Origin: Dermanyssus gallinae
Taxonomy: Eukaryota; Arthropoda; Arachnida; Mesostigmata; Dermanyssidae
Direction: 5' to 3'
Length of the DNA: 64,000 bases
Assembly: GCA_003439945.1 (NCBI GenBank)
Contig: QVRM01005404.1
Span: 372,001 to 436,000 of the forward strand
A program made the position numbers and the translations under genes. Positions 47,110 through 59,187 of this stretch are shown piece by piece (position 1 is the first letter of the stretch; every line of letters starts with the position of its first letter). The notes under the pieces were generated by a model. The model made no database searches. It was not told the origin of the DNA and was given only the letters and a program-made list of their open reading frames with translations.

Positions 47110-49195
47110 ATACTGAACCAGAGGAAACCTTTTCAGCAACAGAGAACGCGACACAAAATTACGGATGAAAAAATTCTAGAAGGAAATAGTGAACAAACTG
47201 ATGCAATCCGATTCTTGCAAGACCCAGGGACAGGTGCAGGCCATCCTCGAGAAGGCGTGCACAAAAACCGCCACGGTGAAGGCGCACCTAAGACGGCCAG
47301 GAAATCTGTCGAAGCACTGGTGGATACAGAACATTGCCGACAAGCGCAAGGAGTGTAATAGAACCAGAAGGGCACTAAGGCAGACCCACCGAGACAACGA
47401 AAAGCCAATGCAGGGACCGACTAAATATAGAAAAAACAGAGCAATCCTTAAGTGCTCCATTGCCGACAGCCAAAGCAAGTGCTGCTGACAAGAGTAGCAT
47501 AGGTCCAAGATGACCTATGAAGAAAGCCACACAGACTTGTATGCGGTCATAGGAAAAAATGCTGTCACGGGTGTCCTCGACGAACAGGCAACAGTCGGAA
47601 TCTTTGCTAAGCTTTTCCGGACTCACGACTCGTTTGAGAGGACTGCCTACGAGAACCACAAGTAGCACAAAATTAATTCCCGATAATTCAGCCTTTCAAG
47701 GTTTGCCTAGCGACTAACCAGCTTAAAATGGGAAAGACCCCAGCCCTGACGGCATTCCCCCGGCTGCAGTCAAGCTCCTGTTCAAAGAGCATGCAGCCGC
47801 AGTTGCAGAAAGCTTTACTTCCGCAATGAGAGCAGGAGAGTTCCCACAAGTAGAAGTAGTCCTTATCCCCAGAGCGAATGGAGGATACCGGCCAATCTGT
47901 TTACTAAGCGCCTTAGCCAAGGGGTATGAAGCCATCATCGAAGAAAGGCTCAGGCTGTTTGCGGAGGAGTGCGAACTTCTGTCGCCGGCATAATTTGGCT
48001 TCTGTAAACACAAATCGGTTCTAACGGCAACCCACAGGTCCTTAATAGAGCGGAGCAGGTGCGTAGGTCAACCACCTGCACAAAACGGCTAGTCATGGGC
48101 ACCCTCTTAGATGTGAGAAACGCCTTCAACAGCATTCCATGGAAGACTACCTTAAACGCGCTCGTTTAAAAAAATGTTCCGCCATACCTAGTAAAGGTAA
48201 TATCTGGATACCTTTACCAGAGGTCCGTCTCAAACGGCAAGGAGGTCTTCCCAATGACAGCCGGGATGCCACAATCCTAAGTCCACTGCTATGGAACCTG
48301 GCGTATGACGACGTCCTGCGGCACACTGTCTACCCCCAGAAGTAGACATGATAGCTTACGCTGGCGACTCAGCGGTCGTGGCACAGGCTAAAATGGAGGA
48401 TGAGCTTGAGCTAAATACAAACAAAGCTTTGCACTCAACGGCGGGGTGGATGAAGGCCGCGGGGCTGGCACCTGCTCCAGAAAAAAATGAGATCATTCTC
48501 TTAACTGGCATGTAGAGCCCAGTCACTGCACATATAGGTCGCAGGGCAAACAATTAAGTTCGTGAAAGAAACCCGCTACCTTGGAGTGACGCTAGATACG
48601 TCTACGACGGGTTTATGCCACATAAAGAAGGCTGTGGAAAAAGCACCCAAGGCGACAAACGCTATTGCCAGGATATTTCCAGACGTCAATGGACCGCGGC
48701 CTCGTACAGAAAACTACTGAGGGCGGTATCAGAGGCTGTCGCGGTCTTCGGGGCTGCCATGTAGACCAGAGCGATCCTTAACTCAAAAAAACTCGAAGCT
48801 AATGTAGCGCAAAGCGCAGAGCTTAGGGTAATAAAATGGTACATAACGATCAGCGCAAAGGCACCTCTGCTGTTTGCCGGAGATATTCCCTTAAGGCGCC
48901 CAAGGGACAGCGCCTGACCAAACTGCTGCTACACGTACAGGTATGGATAGCAAGGCCAGGAAGGGACCTAAACTTCTACCTTACGGGGCATGGCAACTTC
49001 CAATCATACCTCGTCCGAATAGAAAAAGAAGCATGCCTTTTCTGCGAGGATGCTCTGGAGGACGTCCACAACACACACTTCCCAGATGCCAGGTAAGGGA
49101 AGGAGCCAGAACCGTGGCAATCAGACACATTTACGAGAAATGGTCCCGAGAGAAAATAACCCATCCTGAAGTTCAGGACAATTCATAAATTGTTT
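47110..49195 (+). pseudogene. R1-clade LINE 'G' ORF2, endonuclease deleted, heavily decayed
   Basis: After ORF1 the reading passes directly to the post-endonuclease linker (SKHWWIQNIADKRKECNRTRRAL), so the APE domain of roughly 200 residues is absent. RT pieces follow in several frames: GGYRPICLLSALAKGYEAIIEERL, PA-stop-FGF, and MIAYAGDSAVVAQA, where the active site YADD has become YAGD (48357-48368). The C-terminal part includes YLTGHGNFQSYLVRIEKEACLFC, the R1-type C-terminal motif. There are more than ten stops or frame changes. Confidence 0.8.
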
Positions 49196-52100
49196 AAAAG
49201 GTTTCGTGAAGTACGAATTTTTCGGTAACCATATTGCCGTAAAGAGCAAGAAGCGCCTTAAGGTAATATCTATTAAGGTCAAATACATACACAAATTACA
49301 GTGCCGGCAAAGTACAGTCACACTAAGGGGCACCGGTTTGCACGAGTCTGCGAGTTCTTGCTTTGGTCATCCGGATATTTATTTCATATCGACCAGAGGG
49401 ATCTCTGGAAAACAAAGTAGGTGTATATAATAAGTATGGCTATGGTAAGCTTGCTAGTGGTGTTAGTTTCTATGTGCGGGTTTTTGTTTTGCAGTTCGCT
49501 TTTGCGCATAATAGTGATATTTGTAGAAAATCAACTTCAGTGTATTTAGCATTGTCAGTTTAAGCATTAATATGAGGCATGACGAACAATTCTACGTATG
49601 TTTGCACCACTGTTTACATTTTTGCGGCAAGGATCTGGGAATTATGGTTCCAAAATTTCCGAAACATTTATTTCACTTTATTTTCAACCAAAATCTATAA
49701 AGCTCTTATTTTAAGAAAATATTTTTACTCTAGATTTTTGCGCATATAAAGCCCGTGGATAAGCTACCTAAGACCCGCCAAAAGAACCTGATGTAAGTAG
49801 ATCAGACAGTTTAAGAACGCTTAAAATTGTGAAATGCCCGCTGCGGCTTAGAACCCATCGTAAATCGTTTAGTAAGCTATTATGAGAATCTGGTGTTTCA
49901 CAGGTTTTTTCTTCACTTCTAAAAACGCTACCGGTTTGGTGTTTTGCCCAGACTCAGACGATTCTTAAATAAATAATTAACGTGCCAATAGATGTAATTT
50001 TAAAAGCATCCCTGGGTGTTTTTTTCTTTTAGCTGTGTTAATAAGTGCAATTTACTCAAACCTAATAAACATTATGATTAATGTTTTGTTTTTAATAAAA
50101 GTTATTCTAAAATAAATGCAATCGCAAATAGTAAGCTAAATAAAAAATAAGTTTTACAGCAACCTATTGTGCAAAATATGCAAAAGAAACGCGATAACGT
50201 ATTGTACCTCGCTTATCGCAATAATTGCACAGAAAAATACGATCTTGCGGGAGGCGACACTAGTCGACAAGTGGTGCTGTTTTAGCAGCCGCAGCAGAGG
50301 CAGCGATCAGTGAGAGAAAAGTGGCAACCTCGTCCGAACGGCGACTCGTCGGGCTTGGAGCGCGGGCATTTAGTGGGAAGAGCTCTGGAAGGCTTCAGTG
50401 GACGTTATCCACAAATTGAAGCTGACGACTAGGCTTGACTGGGTTATACCAGATGACGGTGACGGGCACGATGTACGCCCGCAAAATAAAACAGAGTCCA
50501 GGGCATCTTGGAAGCGCCTGTCATGATGAACCTTTGGCTTATATGACAAGGCAAGCTTAGCGAGATGCGCAAGATATGATCACACAAAACATGTTTTAAT
50601 TCGACTGGACCCGTAAGGTAGCCGTATTGATAACGGTCAAAGCATGATAAATTAAATAATTTAATTAGACGGTAAAGATATAGAATAATGTAATGCACTA
50701 ATACATCAAATGGGGACAGTAAGGCCATAAATAGTAAATTGCTCCAAAATCGTATACGATATAATACGGAATACAATACGTTGCACGTCAGTTTAAAAAT
50801 TGAAGGGTACCGCTTTAAATGATGCACCTCGAGGGCACTTCATTTAAATATCATCAAAATAGTGCAACCCTTAGCATAAATGCTTTTTGTACTGCGTGCA
50901 TGGAATTTCCAGACAGACGATTGTCGGCGACTTATTAGCAAAATGTTTATGAAATACTTATAGTTCTAGCTCTACAAATTAAATAATCGATTACCTTAAT
51001 TAAGCGCGTTTTGGAAATGTATACACTATCTTGTCATTGTAATTAGAGAAGAATGCCATGACGAGATCAAATTCGGAGGAAAAGCGCGCAGTTGCCAATC
51101 TTTCAGGATAAAAGCTAGAAATACGACGACCAAAGAATAGATGAATGAATGGAAGTCTGCTTTCCCACCAACCTTTTCAGAGGCCAATGAGGAGGACAAC
51201 AAGAAAAATAACAATTCAAAAGAAATCAGAAACCAGAGTTAATGTTAATCGAAATAAATACTCAAGCCGCTATTTTACGTTGACAAAGCAAAATCATCAC
51301 AAAACCAAGGCCAAACACACCACACCGCTGTTTTTTTCTGTTTCCAAACTGCTCAAGTAATTCAAGAGAAACTGTCGACTTGGTAAACTTTGATAATCAT
51401 AAAGGTAGCTGGTGGGGCAGCCTTGGACACCGCTAGGAGGATGATAAAAATAGAAAATCAGTAATTCAATGAGCAGAAAGCGCCTGAGAGTGTCATTAAC
51501 CTGATAACATATGTAGCTCTACCATTAGAAATAGTATCAAATTCGACGTACAATACCGAAAACCTATTAAAGCCGTTTTAGATCAATTATAATGCTTTTA
51601 ATAGTCAACATGTACACCTATATATAAATATATGTTTTATCATGTTTATTTGCCCTTATGGAGATATATCAACAACTTTGGATATATGCACGTAGTATAT
51701 GCATTTTGCAATAATAATCGCCACAATAAGTACAATACGGGTTTTGTGGCATGAATACTACGATTCACAATGATCACCGACAGAAACGAAAGAGAGTCTG
51801 GCTTAGCTTTAGGCTTCCAAAAGAGGGAACGTGTTGATATTGGGCCACTTGATATCCCTGTCACAGTACCCTCAAACTTTCATGCAACCACATCAGTCAC
51901 TTGGTCCGTGGTTAAATCTAGGTTGACCATATAGCGTGTGATGAAATCTACAGATTGCGAAACAAGAAATCATCTACTAGAGATCCCACTTTAAACTTGT
52001 TCCATATCACATTTATATAAAACGCAGCAACAGGGTTTATATTCAGATACAAGCGCAAATTGCAATTGAGAGCAAAGTCTACTTTTTATATTAATTCACA

Positions 52101-52585
52101 TTTCTTTCACATATATTAGTAAATAAATACTCTGATTGTATAAGAGTACCCCCATTATCATTTATCTGTCGTCAGTTACGGCGAGCGAAGTACTGCAACG
52201 AATTATACTCCAGTGCAGTGCATTTCAGTGTATGACACACCTTTGCAGATGGGATCGGCATGTCCCCACACGTATACAACATGAAAGGCTGTGTTTGAAC
52301 ATACCAAGTAGTATTAATCGTTACTATGTTCATATGTGGCACCTAGTATGTGCAGGATCAGACCAAAGGTGCAAAATGTCAAATAAATCCAATTTAAATC
52401 CCCGACTTCCTGTTTGACCTGTTTAAATTTAGTTTCCCACTCCAAAATTAAATATTCCGAGTGCACCGTACGCGGCATCTATAACCTTACTCCAATTGTT
52501 CTAGTAGCTAATTTACAGTCTGCATAATATACATGGCGGCTTCTCACTCGTATCAGCACAAAAAAACTTGCTTCACGTATAATAA
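49196..52585. other. No gene recognised
   Basis: AT-rich DNA with only short chance ORFs. No repeat family recognised by eye. Confidence 0.4.
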
Positions 52586-52589
52586 TTTA

Positions 52590-53500
52590 AAAAAAACGCC
52601 TATAAGCTTTAACTTCGTCTGTATGAGGTGGTTGCATATCCTGTGAGTACCACAAATCTGTCCGAGACAATTTTAAGTATGGAGGGCCTAACTTTTGAGA
52701 AAACAGACACTCTTCCGACATCCTTGGAGGACAAAGGCCAATATATGGGAAAGAGTCAATTAACTCCAACGGTTGGTAGTTGCAATATGCAAGCCAATCG
52801 ACTCCCACGCCTGAATGCATGGCTTTGGTCTTCCTGGTGTCTATCTCAAGTCCCTTCGAAACGATACTATAAAGGTAATACGCTTTATGACGCCTAAGTC
52901 GCAAAGGAAACCATTTATAGAAATTGTAGAAAAAAAAAGTAAAACCAGATCTGTATGCGATCGAAACGAATGTGCGACCGTATTAATTTCACCCGCATAC
53001 ACTACCACCATGGGTTTGGGGGGTGCTCCAGTCGGACGTAACCAACAAGGCCGGCGAGAAGAAAGGCAGCTTAGCTGGCACCCCGTCGGAGCCCCCACAT
53101 TTTGCGTAATTTTTAATACACCACGCTAACTATCTTCCATTAATCATTATATACATTTTCCATTATATATACGAGGGAGGCGCTCCCACCTCCCCGTTGG
53201 AATAATTCAACCAGCGGATAATGACGACTTTGTCAAAGGCCTTGACGCACTCAATAAAGATTACACACACATGACCTCTGGTTTGTGCGGCAGCTAGCTC
53301 GATTTCGGATTGAAGAACGTGGATCACGGTTCCTTTGAGTCCTTCTTATTGCTCCGGTGGATTGAAGGTCTGTTCAGCCACGTGCTCAATCCTGCGTCTT
53401 TTCTCTTCGGGAGTGAGCTGAACCTTGAAAGGCAGATCCACGCTGTGTTGCTCTAGATAGATAGCAATTGCTGTACTATTCAATTTAGGTGAGCTGGCCG
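52590..53500 (-). pseudogene. APE LINE RT fragment related to the 1.1-kb element
   Basis: Minus strand, several frames. LEQHSVDLPFKVQLTPEEKRR matches the pre-RT linker. HVLQSEIELAAAQTRG leads to CVIFIECVKAFDK (motif A), then GAPTGCQLSCL (motif B, decayed). MVVVYAGEI follows, where YADD is lost, and then SKGLEIDTRKTKAMH and QPLELIDSFPYIGL. The same blocks occur in the same order at 2.3-3.3 kb, with about 60 percent or lower similarity by eye, so it is a distinct, older copy. The finger region between linker and motif A is deleted. Confidence 0.75.
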
Positions 53501-56500
53501 TCCCTGAGCGAGTGGCTTATTGCGCTACGAGTTCGCACGACATAAGCTGAGGACTCTCGTCGTTCAGCTAAATGACCATGCCCTTTAGCGCCGTCGGTGC
53601 CAAACGCGCTAATGTTACAGCCCCTCGCAGCGGTTTAATATTTTACCAAATAGTAGTTTCACACTTTTTTAAAGGAGATAATTTGTCCACCCCACGACAT
53701 TTTAAGTGCATCTAGATGCGTCTATAAACCTTAACATAGATGGATAGATGAAAATATAATTTGCCTGACATAAATATCTAAATACACACGCACATTTGCA
53801 CCTATTGGGGTCCGTAATATTATAAAGAAACGCGAAAGCGGTTCCATGAACGAAAAATGTTGGCAGAGAGTCAGCACAAAAAAGTCGTTGACTGCGAGAT
53901 ATGCCAGATCAAACCCTCCTTAGAAACCCCTTTAGAACAACGGATAAGGAACGTTACCACGCACAATGTGAATAAATAAATACGGCATGATGCAGCGTTT
54001 TGGTCAACGCCTTGTAAAAAGAAGGCAAATCGTGGATATTTTGCTCAACTTACTATACTCATTTTGTCTGAATTAACGTTATTTCTGAGCTTTCATGCGT
54101 GCTGCTCTAGGGTGATCTGTATTGGCACAATTACTGCAGCCAAATCCTCACGCAGCTAAAGCACATTGGATGGCGTTATGCTTTAAGAGTAACCGGCGAC
54201 AGTTAAGTACCGCCTACAGACACTAGCCCCGGTCAAATTCCTATCTCTGTAAAAACATAGCTGATTTTGGTAAATCGGGCTTTACGTTGATGACGTTTTC
54301 AAAAATGAAAAAAAAAACAGCATTACCTTTTGAGCAGACTCTATGGGTGAAACCCCAAACAATAAGTGTGTCTTTGAGCGCTCTATACTTGGAAAAAATA
54401 TATAGATTTAGAAAGTTTCTTCGTTAAACGTTTGTTTTTCCGTATTGATTGTCTTCCCAGGATTGCTTCGACTACACTGAAGGTTACCAGCTTTAGCTTG
54501 CGTTACATTGAAAATTCTTCTTTTTTTAGCTCCTGGCAGTTTTAAAGTCATTAGCAGTAAATTTGTCTGGCTCTCTGCAGGTCAGCTCCTTCGTTACTTT
54601 ACAGGGTCAGCAGACGGGGCAGGCTCGGCCCATTACATCACGCGCGACTCAGCCATTCCGAGCATTGACTTCTTGGGTCACGACCCCCAAGTTAATTGAT
54701 TGGTACACATAGTTGCAGTATGGCAAAACCTAGTCTAAAAATAAAAAGCGTTGTACGAAGCAACGACGAATGTATCTAACTACATTTTACCCTGCTGCCT
54801 TAGATAATGGGCATAATGAGGAACTCCATTCCTTCGAATAGCAAACATAAATTCTAACAAAGGAAGGTCACTTTCAGCGTAGCCTGGATTTATACCGGCG
54901 ATAATTATAACCATTAACTTAGCTTTCGAATGAAATGTTTCTAGCTTTATCAACAATTGGTGTAGTCTGGTTTTCCGGCACTCGAATGTCTGAAGTCTTG
55001 TCCCATACCAGCAGGGCGGTTAGTCTTGTTAATTACCGGATTATACCCTTGGTCAAGTACTGATAGTTCCAATACAAATTTCACCTCCACCTAATATACG
55101 GGACAATTGAACGCATTCTTGGCTAATCTATTTTTTCTAAACCAAAAAATACGCATACATGAGGGTTAATAAATGCTCGAAGAATAAGTAGATTATCGCT
55201 GAGAAGACACTTGAAAGTTTTTGGAAATAGTTTATTGGGGCACTACAAGCAGATGGCAGTTGGCTGGAATTTACTCTATATTAGAAGCCAGCGGTTACCC
55301 GATTTCCGGCAGAAGCAAGAAGGCTGCTGGCAGTAGATATTTAGCTCTCTCTTGACGGAGATCTTGTCGCTAGCTTCTGCCCAAAATGTGATGGCAGACC
55401 CAAGCACAGACTGACGTAGCCTCAGATTGGATAAAGAATAGTCGCCGCAGAATTGGGACAACAACTAGCAACTACGTATATCCACAACAACAGAAACCGT
55501 TAGCAACAGACGCAGCACCCGTACTGACATGTCCCTCCGTAGCGCCTCCTCACTCATCACTACGTATAGGCCGACGTGAGTCGAATTCTTGCCGCACGCT
55601 AATTGTGGGACCCCAAGCCTACCCTCTCACCCCCTAAAGCATCGCTGTTGGCTGCAAGTTCCGACAGCGTGAGATGAATTTTGAACAGTCCGACATCGAA
55701 GCGGTCGTTGTGGCGGTAGTGCTACAGGGGGGTAGAAGCGCACACCGCTGAAGCTGTGGGGTGAGGAGGAGGGGTTTAGAAATGTTGTTCGTCGTGATGT
55801 AGTGATGAGGCACAGCCAGTTGTCGAGGTGCTTTTCCTGCCCGTTCGCTCGCTGACGCACTGTCGCGGTGGTCGTCTTGCTCGCATCTGTTTGTCTATAG
55901 GACGACGTCGCTGCCTGCTCTGAACCAAAATCGACAGTAGTTGCTTGCAACTGCGTCCGCTCGAACTGATCACGGCCGAGGGTACAGCGGCAAACCGTCT
56001 TTTGCATCCTACGATTCTCTAGTAATAGTTTTTCTTTTATACGTTTAAACGTTACTGGGGCACAAACTCTTAAAGGTCTTTGTTGCAGTATGATGAATGT
56101 TTTTGTCGTAACAAAATTGCATTCGAGACTGTATATAAGTATACATATAATATTGTAATTGAATATAATTTGAACAACGTTAATACTATCATTATATAAT
56201 AGCGAACAAGTGTAGGGTCCCGAGATACTGTTGATATACGTCTATAAAATAAGTCTAAAAAGTGGGCACTTTTGTTTGAACGCGTGACAAGTTAAAGACG
56301 TCTGACATATTGGGTGAACACGTATTGATTTCAAACTGGTGAGTCACTCGTTCTTTCTAAGACACGGTAAAGACAATCACGAGCATGCAATTAAACGACC
56401 ATGGTATCTATAAACTATAGTCACTGCTTGACAATTTTTTGTGAGATAGTTTTTACTCTAGCAGTGCCTCAGTGACGTAATGCCAGTTTAGGGTCAGTTG

Positions 56501-57138
56501 ATCAAGGAATTCACAAAGCGACATAATTATAGATTGAAAAAAATGTAGACCTGCGTAGACATAATAACTGCAAAAGGTTATAAAAATTTATGTTGCTGGC
56601 TTTAAGTGCCCTGATGGTAAAATCCCCGACTTTTAATAGCATAATTAGCAGCTGGGCGACGTGGTATTGACCAGATGGGGATTCTCGAAAACGCGGAGGT
56701 CATAGTAGCTTCATATTTTGCCAGTGACGAGGAACTGATTTATAGTAACCTCTCATGTATAACAGATTCTAAATTTGGATGTTATAGTAAAGAAAATTGA
56801 TATACCACATGTGTATATAATTTAGGCATTTCTTAAATATAATTTAAAAAAGAATTACCTGTATTGTGTTAAATTCTGGCTTTACATAATAATCAAGCAT
56901 GGATTTTACGATGCTAGACCGTACGTTGATGCAACAGCGACTGATGAAAGGATGGGCCTTAGTTTTGCAGGCTGAACCTGCAGGACAAGCACGCAGATTG
57001 ACTGCAGCTATTGTGCCTCCATGTTGACCGAGTACGGCGTTATCCGGGAATATGTCTTGAGACATCGCTGAAGTACGTAGCCCCACTAGCCAGTGTTCCT
57101 TCATACACGAGTGAGATCATTATGCACGTAAAAGGTTC
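53501..57138. other. No gene recognised
   Basis: No supported coding region. The 126-codon minus-strand frame at 55,627-56,007 is Ser/Thr/Arg-rich without known motifs and was not accepted. Confidence 0.4.
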
Positions 57139-57140
57139 AT

Positions 57141-57171
<31 letters not shown>
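57139..57171. repeat. (TA)n at the 5' edge of element F
   Basis: TA array directly followed by a T-run and the GC-rich start of element F. It may be the pre-existing target. Confidence 0.9.
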
Positions 57172-57180
<9 letters not shown>

Positions 57181-57539
57181 TTTTTCGGCGTTCGAACGTC
57201 GAGGTGTGCGGACGTGTTTTCGGTGACTTACGAATAGTGCGACGTTTCCTAGCTCGTGTGCTACGGCCTGACTTGGCAGTGGCCCAGTCGGATCGCTTAT
57301 ACATTGCGCTCCGTTCAAGACTAGAGACTGTTTCATTCGTGAACCGTGAGGTGCCGTTTAGTTAATCGGTGCTCCTGTGCAGCATACTTTTTATTACTTG
57401 TGTTCCAAAACAGCCACGCCATAACACGGCTTCTGTTCCGTCAATTTAGACGGTGGAGCCGTTCTGGCAACCGGCTGATTCCGCGTGCCTGCACGCGCCT
57501 ACATTCGGCGCCAGTGCGACTGTTTGTAAACAATCACTT

Positions 57540-57653
57540 GCCTTGGTGACATATATATACAAGGCGCTGGTGACATATATACAGAAGGTGACATACATAT
57601 ATATGATTATATATATATATACACAAGGCGACATATATATACAAGACAGTGGT

Positions 57654-57695
<42 letters not shown>

Positions 57696-57770
57696 TACAA
57701 GGCGACATACATACACACATTGGTGACATATATATACATATACTCGGCGATATAACTATACAAGGCATTG
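57540..57770 (+). repeat. Degenerate minisatellite in the 5' UTR of element F
   Basis: About seven irregular copies of a unit near GGTGACATATATATACAAGG, with TA expansions in the middle copies. It ends 20-25 bp before the ORF1 ATG. Confidence 0.85.
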
Positions 57771-57792
57771 CGAGTGAATTTGAAGCGCGATT

Positions 57793-59187
57793 ATGGGTCC
57801 TAATGACCCGGCCCGGCTAGCTGTGCCTCCAGCTAGCCTGGACATAGCAAACATTCGCACTGATGCACCTACAGCCGTCGATGACATATCGAGGCCTGCT
57901 AGCGCCATGAGTAACAAATCGGCGGGCGTCAAGCGAAGAAGGCAAGGCGTCGATGCTGACTCGGTGGTTGATGAGCCCTCGCTTGACGATGGTTTCACCG
58001 TTGTTACTAGCGCAAGGGTTAAAAAGACCGTGCTGCGGGAGCAAAAACAATTAGACCGGCTGAAAAGCGAAGTCAATTCAGGAGCATTCGGAGCATTCAG
58101 GGTTCGCCTCAGACACAAGGAGAATCCTGACGGGAGTTTAGCCGACTTCAAGGAAGGTTCGATGTTAAGGCTATTCAAGGCTATTCACAGTCTAGTGCCG
58201 GAGGGCCGAATTTCTGGCGACAAGAGTAGCATCTTTATCAACGTCTCCTCCATCGAGGTGGCTCAGAAGCTTTCACGCCTAACATGCGTAGATGACATCC
58301 CGGTGACCGCCTATTGCCCAGGCTTGGCCTCGTTTAAGGCCAGGATTCAAGGTGTCTGCACGTCGCTAACAGAGGAAGAGATTGTAACGGAGCTATCAAA
58401 CTTCGGCGTCACAGCTGCCCGAAGACTGATCGTCTCTTCTGGCAATCAAAAGAAGCCTTTGCCAAAAGTGATCCTGACTTTCGATCGTCAACCACCGGCG
58501 TCAGTGTTCCTGGGCTACCGCTCGCATGCAGTGGTTTTGGAACCCGACCAGCCCCGAGTCTGCTTCAACTGCTCCAGGGTTGGCCATATTGCGGCGAGCT
58601 GCTCACTTCCTAAGGCTTGTCGCAATTGTGGCAAAGGGGGCCATCTAGCTGCCGACTGTCCTAACGCAGCCAAATGTGTCAACTGCGGTGGACCTCACGA
58701 TGCAAAATCACCCAGCTGCCCGCGACTATTCTACCTGAGAGAAAGAAATCGGGTCCTAATGGAAGCCAGAACCCTCCACCAGGTTCGGGCTACCCACCCG
58801 GATGCATCTATTAACGAAGCCTTGGTAGCGCCTGCGCCCTCTTCACGGGGCTCTAGTGTTGTTGCCCCAGCTTCATCAGCCCCGCAGGAGGCGACTTATG
58901 CCTCAGTGGTGCGCGGCATCGCGGTTGGGGGAAACACCACCCCGCAGCTCCTTCTGCCTCGGCCCAGAGCGGCTCCCAAGCAGCGTCGTCGAGCTAAACC
59001 ACGAACGAACGTCACTCGCACTCGTCTTCGGGGACCTCGCAAGCCAGTGACTCAAGGATCGACCGGATTAGTCCGGGACTTAATATCTATAAAGTCCGAA
59101 CTGTCAAAAATTGTTAAGTCAATCACGAACGCGCTACAGCCCTTATTGGCGCTGCTGTCGGTTGCTAGCAATTTTAGACAATCATAA
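57793..59187 (+). CDS. Element F ORF1: intact Gag-like protein with three CCHC knuckles
   Basis: 464 codons from the ATG at 57793, with an in-frame stop closely upstream. An Ala/Pro-rich N-terminus leads to [20 protein letters not shown] and [16 protein letters not shown], matching ORF1 of element E. Three knuckles span 58561-58719: CX2CX4HX4C twice and CX2CX3HX6C once. A basic stretch ([19 protein letters not shown]) and a C-terminal helix ([16 protein letters not shown]) close the protein. It is inferred to bind element RNA in the ribonucleoprotein. The TAA stop shares its last A with the ORF2 ATG (TAATG). Confidence 0.92.
   Translation: MGPNDPARLAVPPASLDIANIRTDAPTAVDDISRPASAMSNKSAGVKRRRQGVDADSVVDEPSLDDGFTVVTSARVKKTVLREQKQLDRLKSEVNSGAFGAFRVRLRHKENPDGSLADFKEGSMLRLFKAIHSLVPEGRISGDKSSIFINVSSIEVAQKLSRLTCVDDIPVTAYCPGLASFKARIQGVCTSLTEEEIVTELSNFGVTAARRLIVSSGNQKKPLPKVILTFDRQPPASVFLGYRSHAVVLEPDQPRVCFNCSRVGHIAASCSLPKACRNCGKGGHLAADCPNAAKCVNCGGPHDAKSPSCPRLFYLRERNRVLMEARTLHQVRATHPDASINEALVAPAPSSRGSSVVAPASSAPQEATYASVVRGIAVGGNTTPQLLLPRPRAAPKQRRRAKPRTNVTRTRLRGPRKPVTQGSTGLVRDLISIKSELSKIVKSITNALQPLLALLSVASNFRQS

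Noticed and set aside
55627..56007. 126-codon minus-strand ORF
   Set aside because: Low-complexity Ser/Thr/Arg composition without domains; overlapping frame on the same strand.
57534..57763. Tyr/Ile-rich ORFs on both strands
   Set aside because: Simple translations of TA-rich minisatellite DNA.
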